DNA of 15,364 nt from Ectocarpus siliculosus (GCA_000310025.1 FN648563.1:114410-129773), one strand, 5' to 3'; shown: positions 1-8,068, counted from the first letter of the stretch. A program made the numbers and translations. The notes: a model not told the origin generated them from the sequence alone.

Positions 1-1653
1 TCCTCGAGAGGACGGAGCATTGTTCCCACAGGACCGATCACCGATGGCCAATCGTTCCTTCCTACTTTGCCAAAGGTGGCTCAAAAATGTCTTCCCTACT
101 TTGTCTATCCTAACGATGTCCCTTCCCGCCTTTTCAAACCACTTTCTACTCCCCAGTACCGCTACCGTCCTCTCCTCCCTATTCCATGCCTCAAACATCT
201 CCCTGTACGTCCCTTGTATTTTTCCCAGCTCAGTCATGTACACTTCCCTCTCCTTTTCGTACCACGGACATTCCACGACTACATGAACACTGTCTTCGCA
301 TTCGAAGCCGCAATCACATTTGAACTTGTCGTCTTCGTCGTCTACGGTCCGATGTCTTCGTCGACGTTCGCGCAGGCCTATGTCCCCGGTCCTGAATTTG
401 ACCTTAAGCCTTGTCCCTGCATCCATTGGTCCATGTAGGTAATCCTTGAACCCTATTCCTTCTTTCAACATTCCGTACACTTCTAGACCCTCCTTATCCT
501 TGGATTCTTTCCTTAGATTCTGTTCTTCTCTGTCGGCACAAGCAACATATATCTTCTTCTTGAACCCCTGTAGACCCTCCGTTTCAAGCGTTTCATCTTT
601 GTCGATGTCCAATCCCTTCCATACGTCCTCTACAACCTTGACCCATTCCGTGAGTTGTCTACCCCTCTTTTTGTTTGCCCACTTCGCCTCCCATACTATT
701 CTCGGCAATCTCTCCTCTCCCATCCCGCACATGCGATACTGCCATGTCAGCTTCCTTACGTCTCTTCTCGACCGTAGGGATTGGATCCCCAATTCTGCCC
801 TGACTGCTGCATTACTTGTGCGCTTGGAGCATCCTAGGATGATTTTCGCTGCTTTCATCTGCGCCGCCTCGAGTTCTTTCACTACCTTCTTATTTCCTTC
901 CCATAATTCTCCGGCGTACTCTAGCGGTGGTACGATTACGCTCTTCAAAACCGTCAATTTGATGCGTGTATCAAGGTGCCGGTTTGCGAGTATTGGGTGC
1001 AGCTTCCCTGTTCGTGCTTTGCCCTTTTCCGCTACCTTGGACATGTGTGTATTCCACGAGCAATCTTTTGCGATCTCTACTCCGAGGTATGTGTACTGGT
1101 CCACTACTGCAATCTCCTCGATCCCCCACTTCCATCTATGTTCTACTAGTTCCTCCCTGCCCTCGTTGCATACCATGACGGCACTCTTCGTAACGTTGGC
1201 AGACAATCTCCACTTATCAGTAAACTTCTTCGCCGCGTCAATTTGCAGTTGCAGTCCCTCAGGGGTGTCCGACATACCAACAAAATCATCCGCAAACAGC
1301 ATTCCTGACACCGAAGTTTCCGTGTCCCCTACTTTTACTCCCTTCCGGACTGCCTCTACGACTTCCAACAGATCGTTGATGAACACCTGGAACAATGTTG
1401 GGGACAGCGTGCAACCTTGTGGGACCCCTTGCTCAATGTCGAAGAATTTAGAAAGTTCTCCGTCTAGCATGACCGCGCTTTTCGTACACTCTGTCATCTT
1501 CTTCAGCACTCTCCACATTTTCCCCTTGATCCCGTACTTGGACAATTGTTTCCACAGCCCATTTCTCCATACGGTATCGTATGCCTTTTTCACGTCCAGG
1601 AAGAAGCAGTACGTCCGCTTTCCCGCCCTCTTTCTACCTTGGATGATTCCTCC
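1..1653 (-). CDS. Non-LTR (LINE) retrotransposon reverse transcriptase, 5'-truncated, runs off the left edge
   Basis: The minus strand is open for 551 codons from 1653 to position 1, with a TAG just upstream (1656-1654) and no stop before the window edge. Read N to C it shows RT motif A (FFLDVKKAYDTVW), motif B (GVPQGCTLSPTLF), catalytic motif C (MLFADDFVGM, residues about 118-127, codons at 1296-1285) and the YLG motif. A C-terminal zinc knuckle near residue 440 reads C-x-C-x3-C-x4-H-x4-C followed by PWYEKER. This order is typical of LINE ORF2 proteins, which copy element RNA at a nicked chromosomal target. The endonuclease and RT finger region are missing. Just 5' of the TAG the +1 frame reads FTV, the residues expected before GGIIQGR, so a one-base frameshift near 1650 is likely. 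The copy is therefore probably defective in its N-terminal part although the rest is intact. A 421-codon plus-strand frame over 446-1711 is its shadow. Confidence 0.9.
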
Positions 1654-2074
1654 CTACCGTGAATGCGGAGGGGGGGGGGGGGGGGGTACTCCTAGTTCGT
1701 GCATGCCGTAGTCGTTTGACCATTGACCTCGCATCCCCACAAAGCCGGGACGGAGCACGCCGGGTTCTCACCGGACCAGGCTCTCACATCACCAAGCGCG
1801 AAGCGCCGTGAGGTATTTGGCGAGTCGCATGAAGGGTGAGCTGCATCCTGCTAAGGGTGTTCGGCATCTTGTGCTTTCTTCCTTGCGTACGGATGACAGC
1901 TACGTATGACTTAATTTATTTTCTGGTGCTTTCACTTCCAGAGACAGTTGTAAGCACTGTGTAACTGCCTCGAGGAAGCTTGACCATTTTAACACAACGT
2001 GGTGCGATCATCCCCCGTTGCGCGGAGTGAGGTTTCTCGACCCCGCACAACATGATCTACTCGACCACCATTAT

Positions 2075-2122
2075 GGTTACCGCCAAAAAAAAAACCAGAG
2101 GTAAAAAAAAAAGACGGTAACC
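2075..2122. repeat. Inverted repeat in left TIR (GGTTACCG / CGGTAACC) around an A-rich loop
   Basis: GGTTACCG at 2075-2082 pairs perfectly with CGGTAACC at 2115-2122 across a 32-base, almost pure A loop. The counterpart in the right TIR (14880-14926) keeps both 8-base arms although the A-rich loop has changed, which hints that the arms rather than the loop are maintained. It could be a protein-binding or structural site within the TIR. No function is shown. Confidence 0.6.
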
Positions 2123-2149
2123 TGGTTGCCGAGTTCACGAAGTGAATTG

Positions 2150-2274
2150 GCTTGTTTTACAACGTCGTTGCCAAGCGACGAAAACCCAATCCCGATGGCA
2201 AACACCGAGTGGGGGGCTTGTTTTACAACGTCGTTGCCAAGCGACGAAAACCCAAACCCCGATGGCAAACACCG
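2150..2274 (+). repeat. Two tandem 66-bp subterminal repeats, left TIR
   Basis: Two units start at 2150 and 2216, each opening GCTTGTTTTACAACGTCG and ending in GATGGCAAACACCG. They differ mainly by AATCCCG versus AAACCCCG. Each unit contains CGTCG-TTGCCAAG-CGACG, able to form a 5-bp stem. Repeated motifs near the ends of a DNA transposon are often transposase-binding sites; that role is inferred here. Confidence 0.85.
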
Positions 2275-2290
2275 GGGGGGGGGGGGGGGG

Positions 2291-2958
2291 AGGGTCTTTT
2301 TTATGGATTTAGGCTAATTTTGCACCTGGGCCTGCCTGGGGATACAACATGGTGTTTTCCGCTACGAAGTATGTGTTGCGCTCGTCTTGAAACCCTTTGA
2401 CACCGATTCTACGCTGTGATGCGAATACCCCGATGCCTAAAATACAACGTTACGAAAATCGACGACAGGTTGCACTCTTCAACCCCAATACCCCATTCTG
2501 TGCACTGTGTCGCACGGGGAGCCAGCAAGATACACGAAACCTCTAACATGGCACCGAAACACGGGGTTCGGTTGTGCCAAGCCCTAGGCAATACAGTTCG
2601 ATGAGGTCGTCATCCTAGGCGTCTTTCCGTTTCCCGTGTTAATATTCGCACGCTCGCTGTTCGCCGCGTTACCTTACGTTCCACGAGGACAGCACTGACG
2701 CTGCAAGAGATTCATCTGGTTCTGTCCCCAAGGAAATTCCAGACGCGATAGTCTAACTCCAACTTAAGGATGTCCAACGTTCACGAGGGTTACCAAACAA
2801 AGAGTATTCCGTCCGAGGCCTGGAAACAACCGATGCAAGTCATGGGCCGGTATGCCGTTCACCAACCCAACACTACGCCCGAAAAAAGAACTCGTTTATC
2901 AGCAAAAAAGGATCAACTCTAAACTCCAACAGGAGATAAAAAAAGAAATAAGAGAAGA
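2291..2958. other. Unannotated stretch between left TIR and transposase 3' end
   Basis: About 670 bp with only short, unconvincing open frames on either strand. It starts at the inner G-run of the TIR and ends just past the transposase stop codon (TAG at 2961-2959, minus strand). No AATAAA-type poly(A) signal is evident immediately downstream of the stop. I recognise no gene or repeat here. Confidence 0.5.
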
Positions 2959-4074
2959 CTAACAAATATACTTCTCGCTCTTGAACGGCTGCTGAATCAT
3001 GTTTACTAGAGCTGCAACCACATGGAAGCACATCTCCAAGTGATCGAGTTGCTTATGGTTGAATTTCTTGTCGACGATGCTCCACTTCTTCATGGCCCCG
3101 ATTGCCCGCTCTACATGAATGGGCAAATTCGCTACCTCCCAGTTGGATTCCATGTCGGCTTCAGTGAACTGCTTCTCCTTCTGCCGCTTGTACGGGGGCG
3201 CCACGTACAGGAAACCTTCCTCGATCAACAACGGCGACACCGAATTGAACCCCTTGTCCGCCATGTCCATGAGGCCTTCGTGATCAAGGCCATTGTCCCT
3301 CATGGCGTCGACAAGACCAGACGCCTTTACAACTTCAACATCGGACATCCTACCGGAATACGCGGGCCCAATGTAACAAATCGCACCCCCAGGGGTGACC
3401 GCGACAAGTAATTTCGCCGTCTGTCTGCCCTTGTACGTGGAATATGTGATCCAGTTCCAGTCAGTTTGCCAAGACCTGCAAATTTCTATCTCAGTGGCGT
3501 CCAGAACTATTAGAACACACTTTGCATACCCATGATCGACAAAGGTCTGCGGGACGAACTCGTCCACCTCTGCTAAGGTAGGAAGCCGAACCAAAGGCCG
3601 AAGACTACGCCAAAGGGAGTTTAACCACGTCGTGAACGCCCTCCCCCCGGTAGTCTCGTGGACACCAAACAGGGCCGATGCCACCACAATCGGTGTTGCG
3701 GTGCGCAGGACCATCAACGTGAAAAAAAGTCCGTTCACTCCCCGAAATATCTTTTGCCTCTGCTCAACCCTTGTCCCGTCTGCTGTTATCCCGCCTCCCT
3801 CTCGCTGGTCATAGAACACCATATTCTCCGCCTGACCCTCAGCATCCAGGAACTCGTACAACTTCTGCAGGCGGTGGCACGTGGGGTGATGACGAAGATG
3901 CGACGAAGGTTGCATTGCGGGTATCAGCACATGAAAATTATTTGCATGACTCGGGTGACAGTAGATATCACATGAAATATTATGACTGCATCCGACTGGC
4001 GCGGAGTCTTCGTGACCTTTCGTTGCCGTTAAACAAAACACGAACCCTCCATTTTCCCAACAGAAGAGCAGCAA
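2959..4074 (-). CDS. DDE_Tnp_4-type transposase catalytic exon (ISL2EU/PIF-Harbinger-like)
   Basis: This is a 371-codon open frame whose upstream end has no ATG (it opens with TTG), as expected of an internal or terminal exon. Residues 63-83 (HPTCHRLQKLYEFLD) match the segment before the helix-turn-helix in this family. Residues 110-155 (FFTLMVLRTATPIVVASALF) are the HTH_Tnp_4-like DNA-binding part. The DDE nuclease follows: D192 in VLDATEIEI, the YSTYKGRQTAKLLVAVTPGG block, SGRMSD, D273 in MADKGF and E322 in LPIHVERAIGAMKKW. All three metal-binding acids are present in the expected order and the domain ends normally with a TAG. The frame has no internal stop, so the catalytic part could be active. 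The true 3' splice site is unresolved. The upstream exon ends in phase 1, so the acceptor must leave two bases before a codon; TGGAG|GG at about 4050 is one option. Confidence 0.9.
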   Translation of the reverse strand: MLLFCWENGGFVFCLTATKGHEDSAPVGCSHNISCDIYCHPSHANNFHVLIPAMQPSSHLRHHPTCHRLQKLYEFLDAEGQAENMVFYDQREGGGITADGTRVEQRQKIFRGVNGLFFTLMVLRTATPIVVASALFGVHETTGGRAFTTWLNSLWRSLRPLVRLPTLAEVDEFVPQTFVDHGYAKCVLIVLDATEIEICRSWQTDWNWITYSTYKGRQTAKLLVAVTPGGAICYIGPAYSGRMSDVEVVKASGLVDAMRDNGLDHEGLMDMADKGFNSVSPLLIEEGFLYVAPPYKRQKEKQFTEADMESNWEVANLPIHVERAIGAMKKWSIVDKKFNHKQLDHLEMCFHVVAALVNMIQQPFKSEKYIC

Positions 4075-4378
4075 CAGCAGCAGTCACCCTATAGAGGCGA
4101 AAAACAACAAGGGTCGATCCGAACTCTGCTAGATTGGTAGCGAAATCAATACAATGGAAGGAACTTACATACCGCACTGCCGCGCTATCTCATGCTTGAC
4201 GAGAAATATGTCACTATGGCCTTTTATGTCAAGAACAACGATGTACGCGCTGCTGTATGCATGACAATGTATACATTCTTCAGCAGCGGTCATTGGAGCA
4301 TATACTTATTTTACAACTGCTGCGGTGTCGGCGGCATGCAGTAATGTGGCGTGCTCGTCGCTTACGGAACTGGCCGGT

Positions 4379-4461
4379 TTAGAGAGAGACAGAGCGAGAG
4401 ACAGAGGGAAAGAGAGGGAGAGAGAGGGAGGGACACATGGGCAGAGAGAGACAGAGCGATT

Positions 4462-4535
<74 letters not shown>

Positions 4536-4575
4536 CACACACAGCGAGAGCCAGAGAGAGACGGAGAGTCGTGGA
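4379..4575. repeat. GA/AG microsatellite (pure core 4465-4528)
   Basis: The core is about 32 uninterrupted AG units, flanked by degenerate GA-rich sequence. Long Arg-Glu or Ser-Leu frames through it are artefacts of the repeat. Confidence 0.95.
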
Positions 4576-4582
4576 GCCGGCC

Positions 4583-4641
4583 GACCAAGCAAGTGCTAGG
4601 ACCTACAAACATGTATTGACCAAGCAAGTGCTAGCACCTAT
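4583..4641 (+). repeat. Direct repeat of 24 bp, two copies 35 bp apart
   Basis: GACCAAGCAAGTGCTAG followed by (G/C)ACCTA(C/T) occurs at 4583 and 4618, inside the presumed transposase intron. It is a simple local duplication with no known role. Confidence 0.8.
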
Positions 4642-4693
4642 CCTACGTTACGGCCGGTCTTGGGTACTCTGATGACACGCACAAGCCTCAGAA

Positions 4694-4704
4694 CACTTAC
4701 CTCG
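4694..4704 (-). other. 5' splice donor of the THAP exon
   Basis: On the minus strand the sequence TTCGAG|GTAAGTGTT places a perfect donor directly after base 4701, leaving the exon in phase 1 (Arg184 plus one base). Reading through it instead gives 17 further residues and a stop at 4648, which would yield a THAP/coiled-coil protein without the nuclease. Confidence 0.75.
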
Positions 4705-5253
4705 AACTCCCACAGGCTGCAAAGAACGCAGTAAGTTGTGGTCGATCCCAATCACACCAGGGGCTGTTCCTGCCGCTTCCTTTGCACTCCTCTCGTTCTG
4801 CTTCGCTTCCTTAAGCTCCGCCTTCAGCACCGAGATGCGTAGCCTAAGCTTCCTCGCCTCGCCATTGAGTCGTCGCTGTTCCTCATTGTCATCCAGCAGT
4901 GCTGCCCTGTATCTTGTCACCACAGCATCGGACTTCCGACTCCTTGCAAGGGCACCCCTCGAAGCATTGAACATTTCGTCGCTTGACTGATCTGGCAGAG
5001 CTCCATCTTTAACCCTTACACCCAACGTACTACCATCCACCGAGTTGATAGTGTTCTCGGCTTCTAGGCTCCCAGGTGGGAAGTGAGCAGCGGAAATCCT
5101 TGCGTCGCGTACTGGCCTCGGGAGGTCGCTCCGGCCGAAAAGGGCGTGGCACCAGCTTGCTCTCTTCTCAGGGTCAATCGGCATCCGTATGGTTGCGTGT
5201 CCGCCGTCTACTCGGCAAAATTCAGTATCACAGACGCACTTGTGGTTCCCCAT
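4701..5253 (-). CDS. THAP-type zinc-finger plus coiled-coil exon, N-terminal part of the transposase
   Basis: An ATG at 5253-5251 opens 184 codons up to a consensus donor. Residues 6-60 form a THAP domain: C8-x4-C13, W34 in RASWCHALF, then ARISAAHFPP, with ALP at 85-87 where THAP domains carry their conserved Pro. THAP domains bind DNA through a C2-C-H zinc site. Here the third ligand is Ser54 (codon TCC; Cys would need TGC), while His57 and Phe58 are kept. Residues about 114-162 (RYRAALLDDNEEQRRL, RISVLKAELKEAKQ) make a strong coiled coil for oligomerisation. THAP, then coiled coil, then DDE is the known order in ISL2EU-like transposases, and the catalytic exon lies 630 bp downstream on the same strand. 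I therefore read the two as one gene. Confidence 0.8.
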
Positions 5254-5770
5254 CGGGGTGTCGGTCGCAGCAATCGAGTCGGATGTGAAGGCGATACCGC
5301 AGAATACCGGAGAGAGTGGGTGTGGATTGCTGCCTTGGTGCTGTGGTTGCTGTCGCTGTGGCTTGTTGTGGCTTGTGTTTTTTGTTTTCTGTTTGAAAGG
5401 GCGGAATGCGGTGAGATTTGCGCTGGTGTGACGTTGTGGGTGTTCTTCAAGCCAGGCGTATCAATCATCTCGTGGCTGTGGTTGTGTGCACCCCCTTGGC
5501 GCAGAAAGTGGCCTGCGGTGCGTAAGGGTGCGTGTGTAACCCGTGTCCAGCGCTGTGACAACGTTGTGAGGCCTGTGCATCCGAGGGCGGTGCTAGGATG
5601 ATGAACCCACCACAACGAGAACCTGGCGGCAAATGTGTCTTGAAAATAGACTGGGAATCGGCCTGACCCCCCTCCCCCCCCCCCACAGCCACTTTTGGGA
5701 ATTTGGCGGCCCAATTGCAGGAAGCCTATCCGCTAGGCCAAGAACGGAAGCGAGAGAAAAACTCACTTTG
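5254..5770. other. Upstream region of the transposase gene, no gene seen
   Basis: About 515 bp upstream of the THAP start codon (minus-strand gene). It is GT-rich on the plus strand (5320-5440) and has a C-rich tract at 5665-5685. Plus- and minus-strand frames across it overlap the THAP exon or the C-run and do not look like proteins. It should contain the transposase promoter, but no clear TATA box is visible. Confidence 0.4.
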
Positions 5771-5771
5771 C

Positions 5772-5854
5772 AAAAAAAGCTCGCTTGCGCCGGGATTCGT
5801 ACCCCTGACCTGAGCTCTAGAAGGTTTCGAGGACATCAACTAGACCACCGGGGC
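5772..5854 (-). ncRNA. tRNA-like Pol III unit (degenerate tRNA or SINE head)
   Basis: On the minus strand GCCCCGGTGGTCTAGTTG (from 5854) resembles a tRNA 5' end with an A box (TGGTCTAGTTG, 5847-5837). GGTACGAATCC (5803-5793) is a B box with one mismatch (A for T). The boxes start 44 nt apart, as in a real tRNA, and a run of seven T (5778-5772) follows as a Pol III terminator. The anticodon stem is imperfect, the conserved U33 position is A, and the acceptor and T stems do not pair well. A decayed tRNA or tRNA-derived SINE head is therefore more likely than a functional tRNA. Confidence 0.4.
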
Positions 5855-5954
5855 ACCTCGTGATTGAGGATGGCAGATTGAGAACAAAAAGCAAAAGAAA
5901 CAGCACGACACTGGTAGCCACTTTGCTCCGCCTTTTGCGTACCCTGCGGGACCA

Positions 5955-5998
5955 ACACCCTGTACACACCCTGTACAGACCCTGTCGAGACCCTGCCA
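5955..5998 (+). repeat. Tandem 11-bp repeat, four units
   Basis: Units ACACCCTGTAC, ACACCCTGTAC, AGACCCTGTCG and AGACCCTGCCA follow each other without a gap. It is a minisatellite with no coding role evident. Confidence 0.8.
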
Positions 5999-6250
5999 GG
6001 GACTGTTGTTCTACAAGGTCGCCTACTGGAGACCTTGTGGAGAGACCACCCTGGTCAGGGGTGCATTGCCTATACCCTGGCATGTATTTAGAGTGCCAAA
6101 AGAGGCACCACCATTGAAGAGTCCTCACTCGACGATAGGTGTTCGTATTATACTAAATATGGTATCAGAATATGCATACTCCGGAGTACGATGTGGTTTG
6201 ATTTCCAGAGGCAGTCCACGAGTACGGAAAAAAAAAAAGATCCGCAGCAC

Positions 6251-6415
6251 GTACCGGAGGTGACACAAGATACCACGTCCCCTGAACCGCTTTTCAGAGC
6301 TCGATTTTTCTCCGCAAAACAGAATTAGTGGCAGCGCCAAAAACGGCGGCGTTGAAGAAGCCGTCTCGTCAAGAGCTTTCCGAAAAGGTGTCGTTCCATT
6401 TATGCAATATCCACA
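6251..6415 (-). mobile_element. MITE-like repeat, copy B
   Basis: Read on the minus strand, the interior TTTTCGGAAAGC...GGCGCTGCCA and the end AAAATCGAGCTCTGAAAAGC...GTGGTATCTTGTGTCAC match the copy at 11927-12144. The other edge (GGTGTCGTTCCATTTATGCAA on the plus strand, about 6392-6412) is a poor version of the same terminus, giving a short element of about 165 bp. It carries no protein. Confidence 0.55.
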
Positions 6416-6989
6416 AAAAAAAAAGAAAAAACAATTTACAGACACCAACACAGACACCAATGAAATTCCCCAACAAGAGGTACAGTAGTTCAGATGTCAC
6501 ACGGTGAAGAACGCGGTTGAATCTGCTAAATACAAAGTGTGCTGCACGCAAGGATACGCAAAAAAGCTTCGATGAACGACACTTGGCGCAAATCAAAACA
6601 ACGGCCCGTACAACGCGCGAATATACAACCAAACATGTGGTGCTTTGTTGATGATGAGCATGAGGCCGACCCCTAAGCGTCCAAGACGAGGGCGCCATTT
6701 ACCCTTTCCCTCGGGGTTTGTCTCCACCGCGTCGGGTCCATCAGAAACGTCGATCCTGTGACGTCAATGCACACAGGACGAAACGGGTCGTTGTCAAAGA
6801 GGAAGACGACAAAACAACATCTACAAGCTCTGCGGCGGCGACGTGTACTCGTATAAATATACAGTGAATTCAGGGCCCGTACAATTTCTACGTCGACGAA
6901 AAATTAATGCGTGGCTCGTACAATGAGGGCCTTTGGACGCGGCCCCGCCCAACATCCGAATATTGAGAACATATAGATCCGTTCCTACC
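6416..6989. other. Intergenic stretch without a supported gene
   Basis: It holds a minus-strand ATG frame (6698-6369) rich in hydrophobic residues that ends inside MITE copy B; I do not accept it as a gene. Small sites seen are TGACGTCA (about 6758) and a TATAAATA (about 6853). The word CCCGTACAA or CTCGTACAA occurs three times (about 6603, 6875 and 6914). There is no plus-strand gene in reach for the TATA-like site. Confidence 0.4.
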
Positions 6990-7361
6990 TCAAACGAAAG
7001 TGTCCTGGTTGACGCTGTGGTGAACCTCGTTTAAAAGGTACCTATCGTAGCCGTTGTGAGAGCCCGGATGTGCCAGCCTGAATCTGTGCTGCCAAGCGCG
7101 CGTGGCGCGACCCTCCTCTTGGGTTTGTTCGCAAACACAAGCCTCTTCCGGGTCGCCATCTCCTCTCCTAGGGCATTGGTGATAGACGTGCACTTGGCGC
7201 CGGATGGCGTCCACGGGGAAGACCAACGGACGCCCCCGACCACGCAGGAGCAAGGTTGGGTGCCCCGTGATGGAATCGGGCACACGTTCGTTTCCTTCAC
7301 CAACCCCCACATACTCGTACCCGAGCACCCACCAGGTAAACGGAGGCGGCTCCCCGTTCAA
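6990..7361 (-). CDS. Unrecognised His/Cys-rich coding region (downstream part of a possible split gene)
   Basis: A 123-codon minus-strand frame without an ATG start ends in TGA at 6992-6990. Protein-like segments are WWVLGYEYVGVGEGNERV, a hydrophobic LLLRGRGRPLVFPVDAIRRQ, the metal-ligand-like VHVYHQCP and CVCEQ, and a His-rich end (AWQHRFRLAHPGSH, RYLLNEVHHSVNQDTFV). It overlaps the end of the frame at 8068-7358 in a different phase, so it needs either an intron between them or a frameshift. The function is unknown. Its position after the transposase promoter region, on the same strand, suggests a transposon-encoded accessory protein, which is inference only. Confidence 0.4.
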   Translation of the reverse strand: MNGEPPPFTWWVLGYEYVGVGEGNERVPDSITGHPTLLLRGRGRPLVFPVDAIRRQVHVYHQCPRRGDGDPEEACVCEQTQEEGRATRAWQHRFRLAHPGSHNGYDRYLLNEVHHSVNQDTFV

Positions 7362-8068
7362 GGAAAGAGGATCCCCTCGTGCAGGAAGATGTAGAGAATC
7401 TTGACCAATGTCAATTGGTCCGTTGCAACAGTTCCAACGTCAGGTGGTGGCGGTGGTCCGTTATATACCTCAACATTATCACCACCTCCACCCCCCAAGG
7501 CCCAGTCATCGCGTGGCCTGGGTCTGTCCGCGGTTTTGGCATCGCCGCCCTTCAAGCGACCCTGTCCGCAACTCGCCACGAGGTGGACGCGTATATATGT
7601 AGAACACGCGATCTGGTTGACTTCGAGCGCTGAGGCATGACCATCGTCCCAGCACGAGGGACATCGTAGGTTCTCGCACGGCTCTCCCCTTCCACATCCG
7701 TGGTACGTCTCGTAAGGCCTAGACAAAGTTTCTTCGTCGGGTCGGAGATGCCCTGACGCGACACGATCCGTCCAGGTCCCAGCGGCGTTGCACACGTCCC
7801 CGTCTTCGAACAGAGTCGCCGCCCATACTGCCGAGCCCGGGAACTGTCCCTTTAGCTCACTTGGCGACTGGCTGCATTTTGCTTTGATGTCTGTAGGCAC
7901 GCGATCGTGGCGAAGGCTAGGGCCGAGCCATTGCAACACCCGAACGCACCCAGGACCGGGGCTGACCCAGACAATCTCGTGCGTCCTGGTGTTTTCCGTG
8001 TACTTCGTCACTTCGTACTGCAGGTCATTGGCGAGTGCCAGTATGGCGGCATTGGTGTTGGCGCGCAC
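7358..8068 (-). CDS. Unrecognised Cys-rich coding region (upstream part of a possible split gene)
   Basis: A 236-codon minus-strand frame opens without an ATG, just after CACTGCAG, a plausible splice acceptor (TATGCTGTGCGC follows). Codons look coding-like (many GNC/GNG and ANC codons). Residues 1-40 (ALANDLQYEVTKYTENTR) and a Cys cluster near residues 120-140 (CGRGEPCENLRCPSC, spacing C-x5-C-x4-C-x2-C) suggest a folded, metal-binding protein. The C-terminal part after about residue 165 is Gly/Pro-rich and may be intron; GTTGAG|GTATAT near 7467 is a candidate donor. It lies on the same strand as the transposase and before the frame at 7361-6990, so the two may be exons of one accessory gene. 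I do not recognise a family; a YqaJ nuclease, as in ISL2EU second proteins, is not visible. Confidence 0.4.
   Translation of the reverse strand: MRANTNAAILALANDLQYEVTKYTENTRTHEIVWVSPGPGCVRVLQWLGPSLRHDRVPTDIKAKCSQSPSELKGQFPGSAVWAATLFEDGDVCNAAGTWTDRVASGHLRPDEETLSRPYETYHGCGRGEPCENLRCPSCWDDGHASALEVNQIACSTYIRVHLVASCGQGRLKGGDAKTADRPRPRDDWALGGGGGDNVEVYNGPPPPPDVGTVATDQLTLVKILYIFLHEGILFP

Larger units (their letters stand above)
1670..2274 (+). repeat. Left long terminal inverted repeat
   Basis: Starting with a 17-base G-run (1670-1686) and continuing TACTCCTAGTTCGTGCATGC, this sequence matches the reverse complement of 14729-15336 through to the ACACCG at 2269-2274. I count about a dozen substitutions and small indels in about 590 bp, roughly 98% identity. 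Differences include one extra T near 1697, C versus T in CATCCC(C/T)ACAAAG and an A-tract difference near 2085-2115. A second 17-base G-run (2274-2290) sits at the inner edge. The arm contains a hairpin-forming A-rich segment and two 66-bp subrepeats, listed separately. I see no gene in it; open frames over the subrepeats exist only because their period is a multiple of three. Confidence 0.9.
4075..4700 (-). other. Presumed transposase intron
   Basis: This stretch separates the THAP donor from the DDE exon. It has stops in the transposase frame, a 64-bp pure GA tract and a short direct repeat, and I find no conserved transposase segment in it. The exact 3' end may lie inside the open frame, below 4074. 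Confidence 0.5.

Noticed and set aside
446-1711. 421-codon plus-strand frame, the longest closed open frame in the window
   Set aside because: It starts with TTG, is Ser/Pro-rich, and lies opposite the LINE RT frame, which shows FADD, GVPQG and zinc-knuckle motifs. It is a shadow.
4306-4672. Arg/Glu-rich and Ser/Leu-rich frames
   Set aside because: Translations of the GA microsatellite.
6177-6188. Perfect 12-base palindrome TACTCCGGAGTA
   Set aside because: A single occurrence with no gene or repeat context; chance is an adequate explanation.
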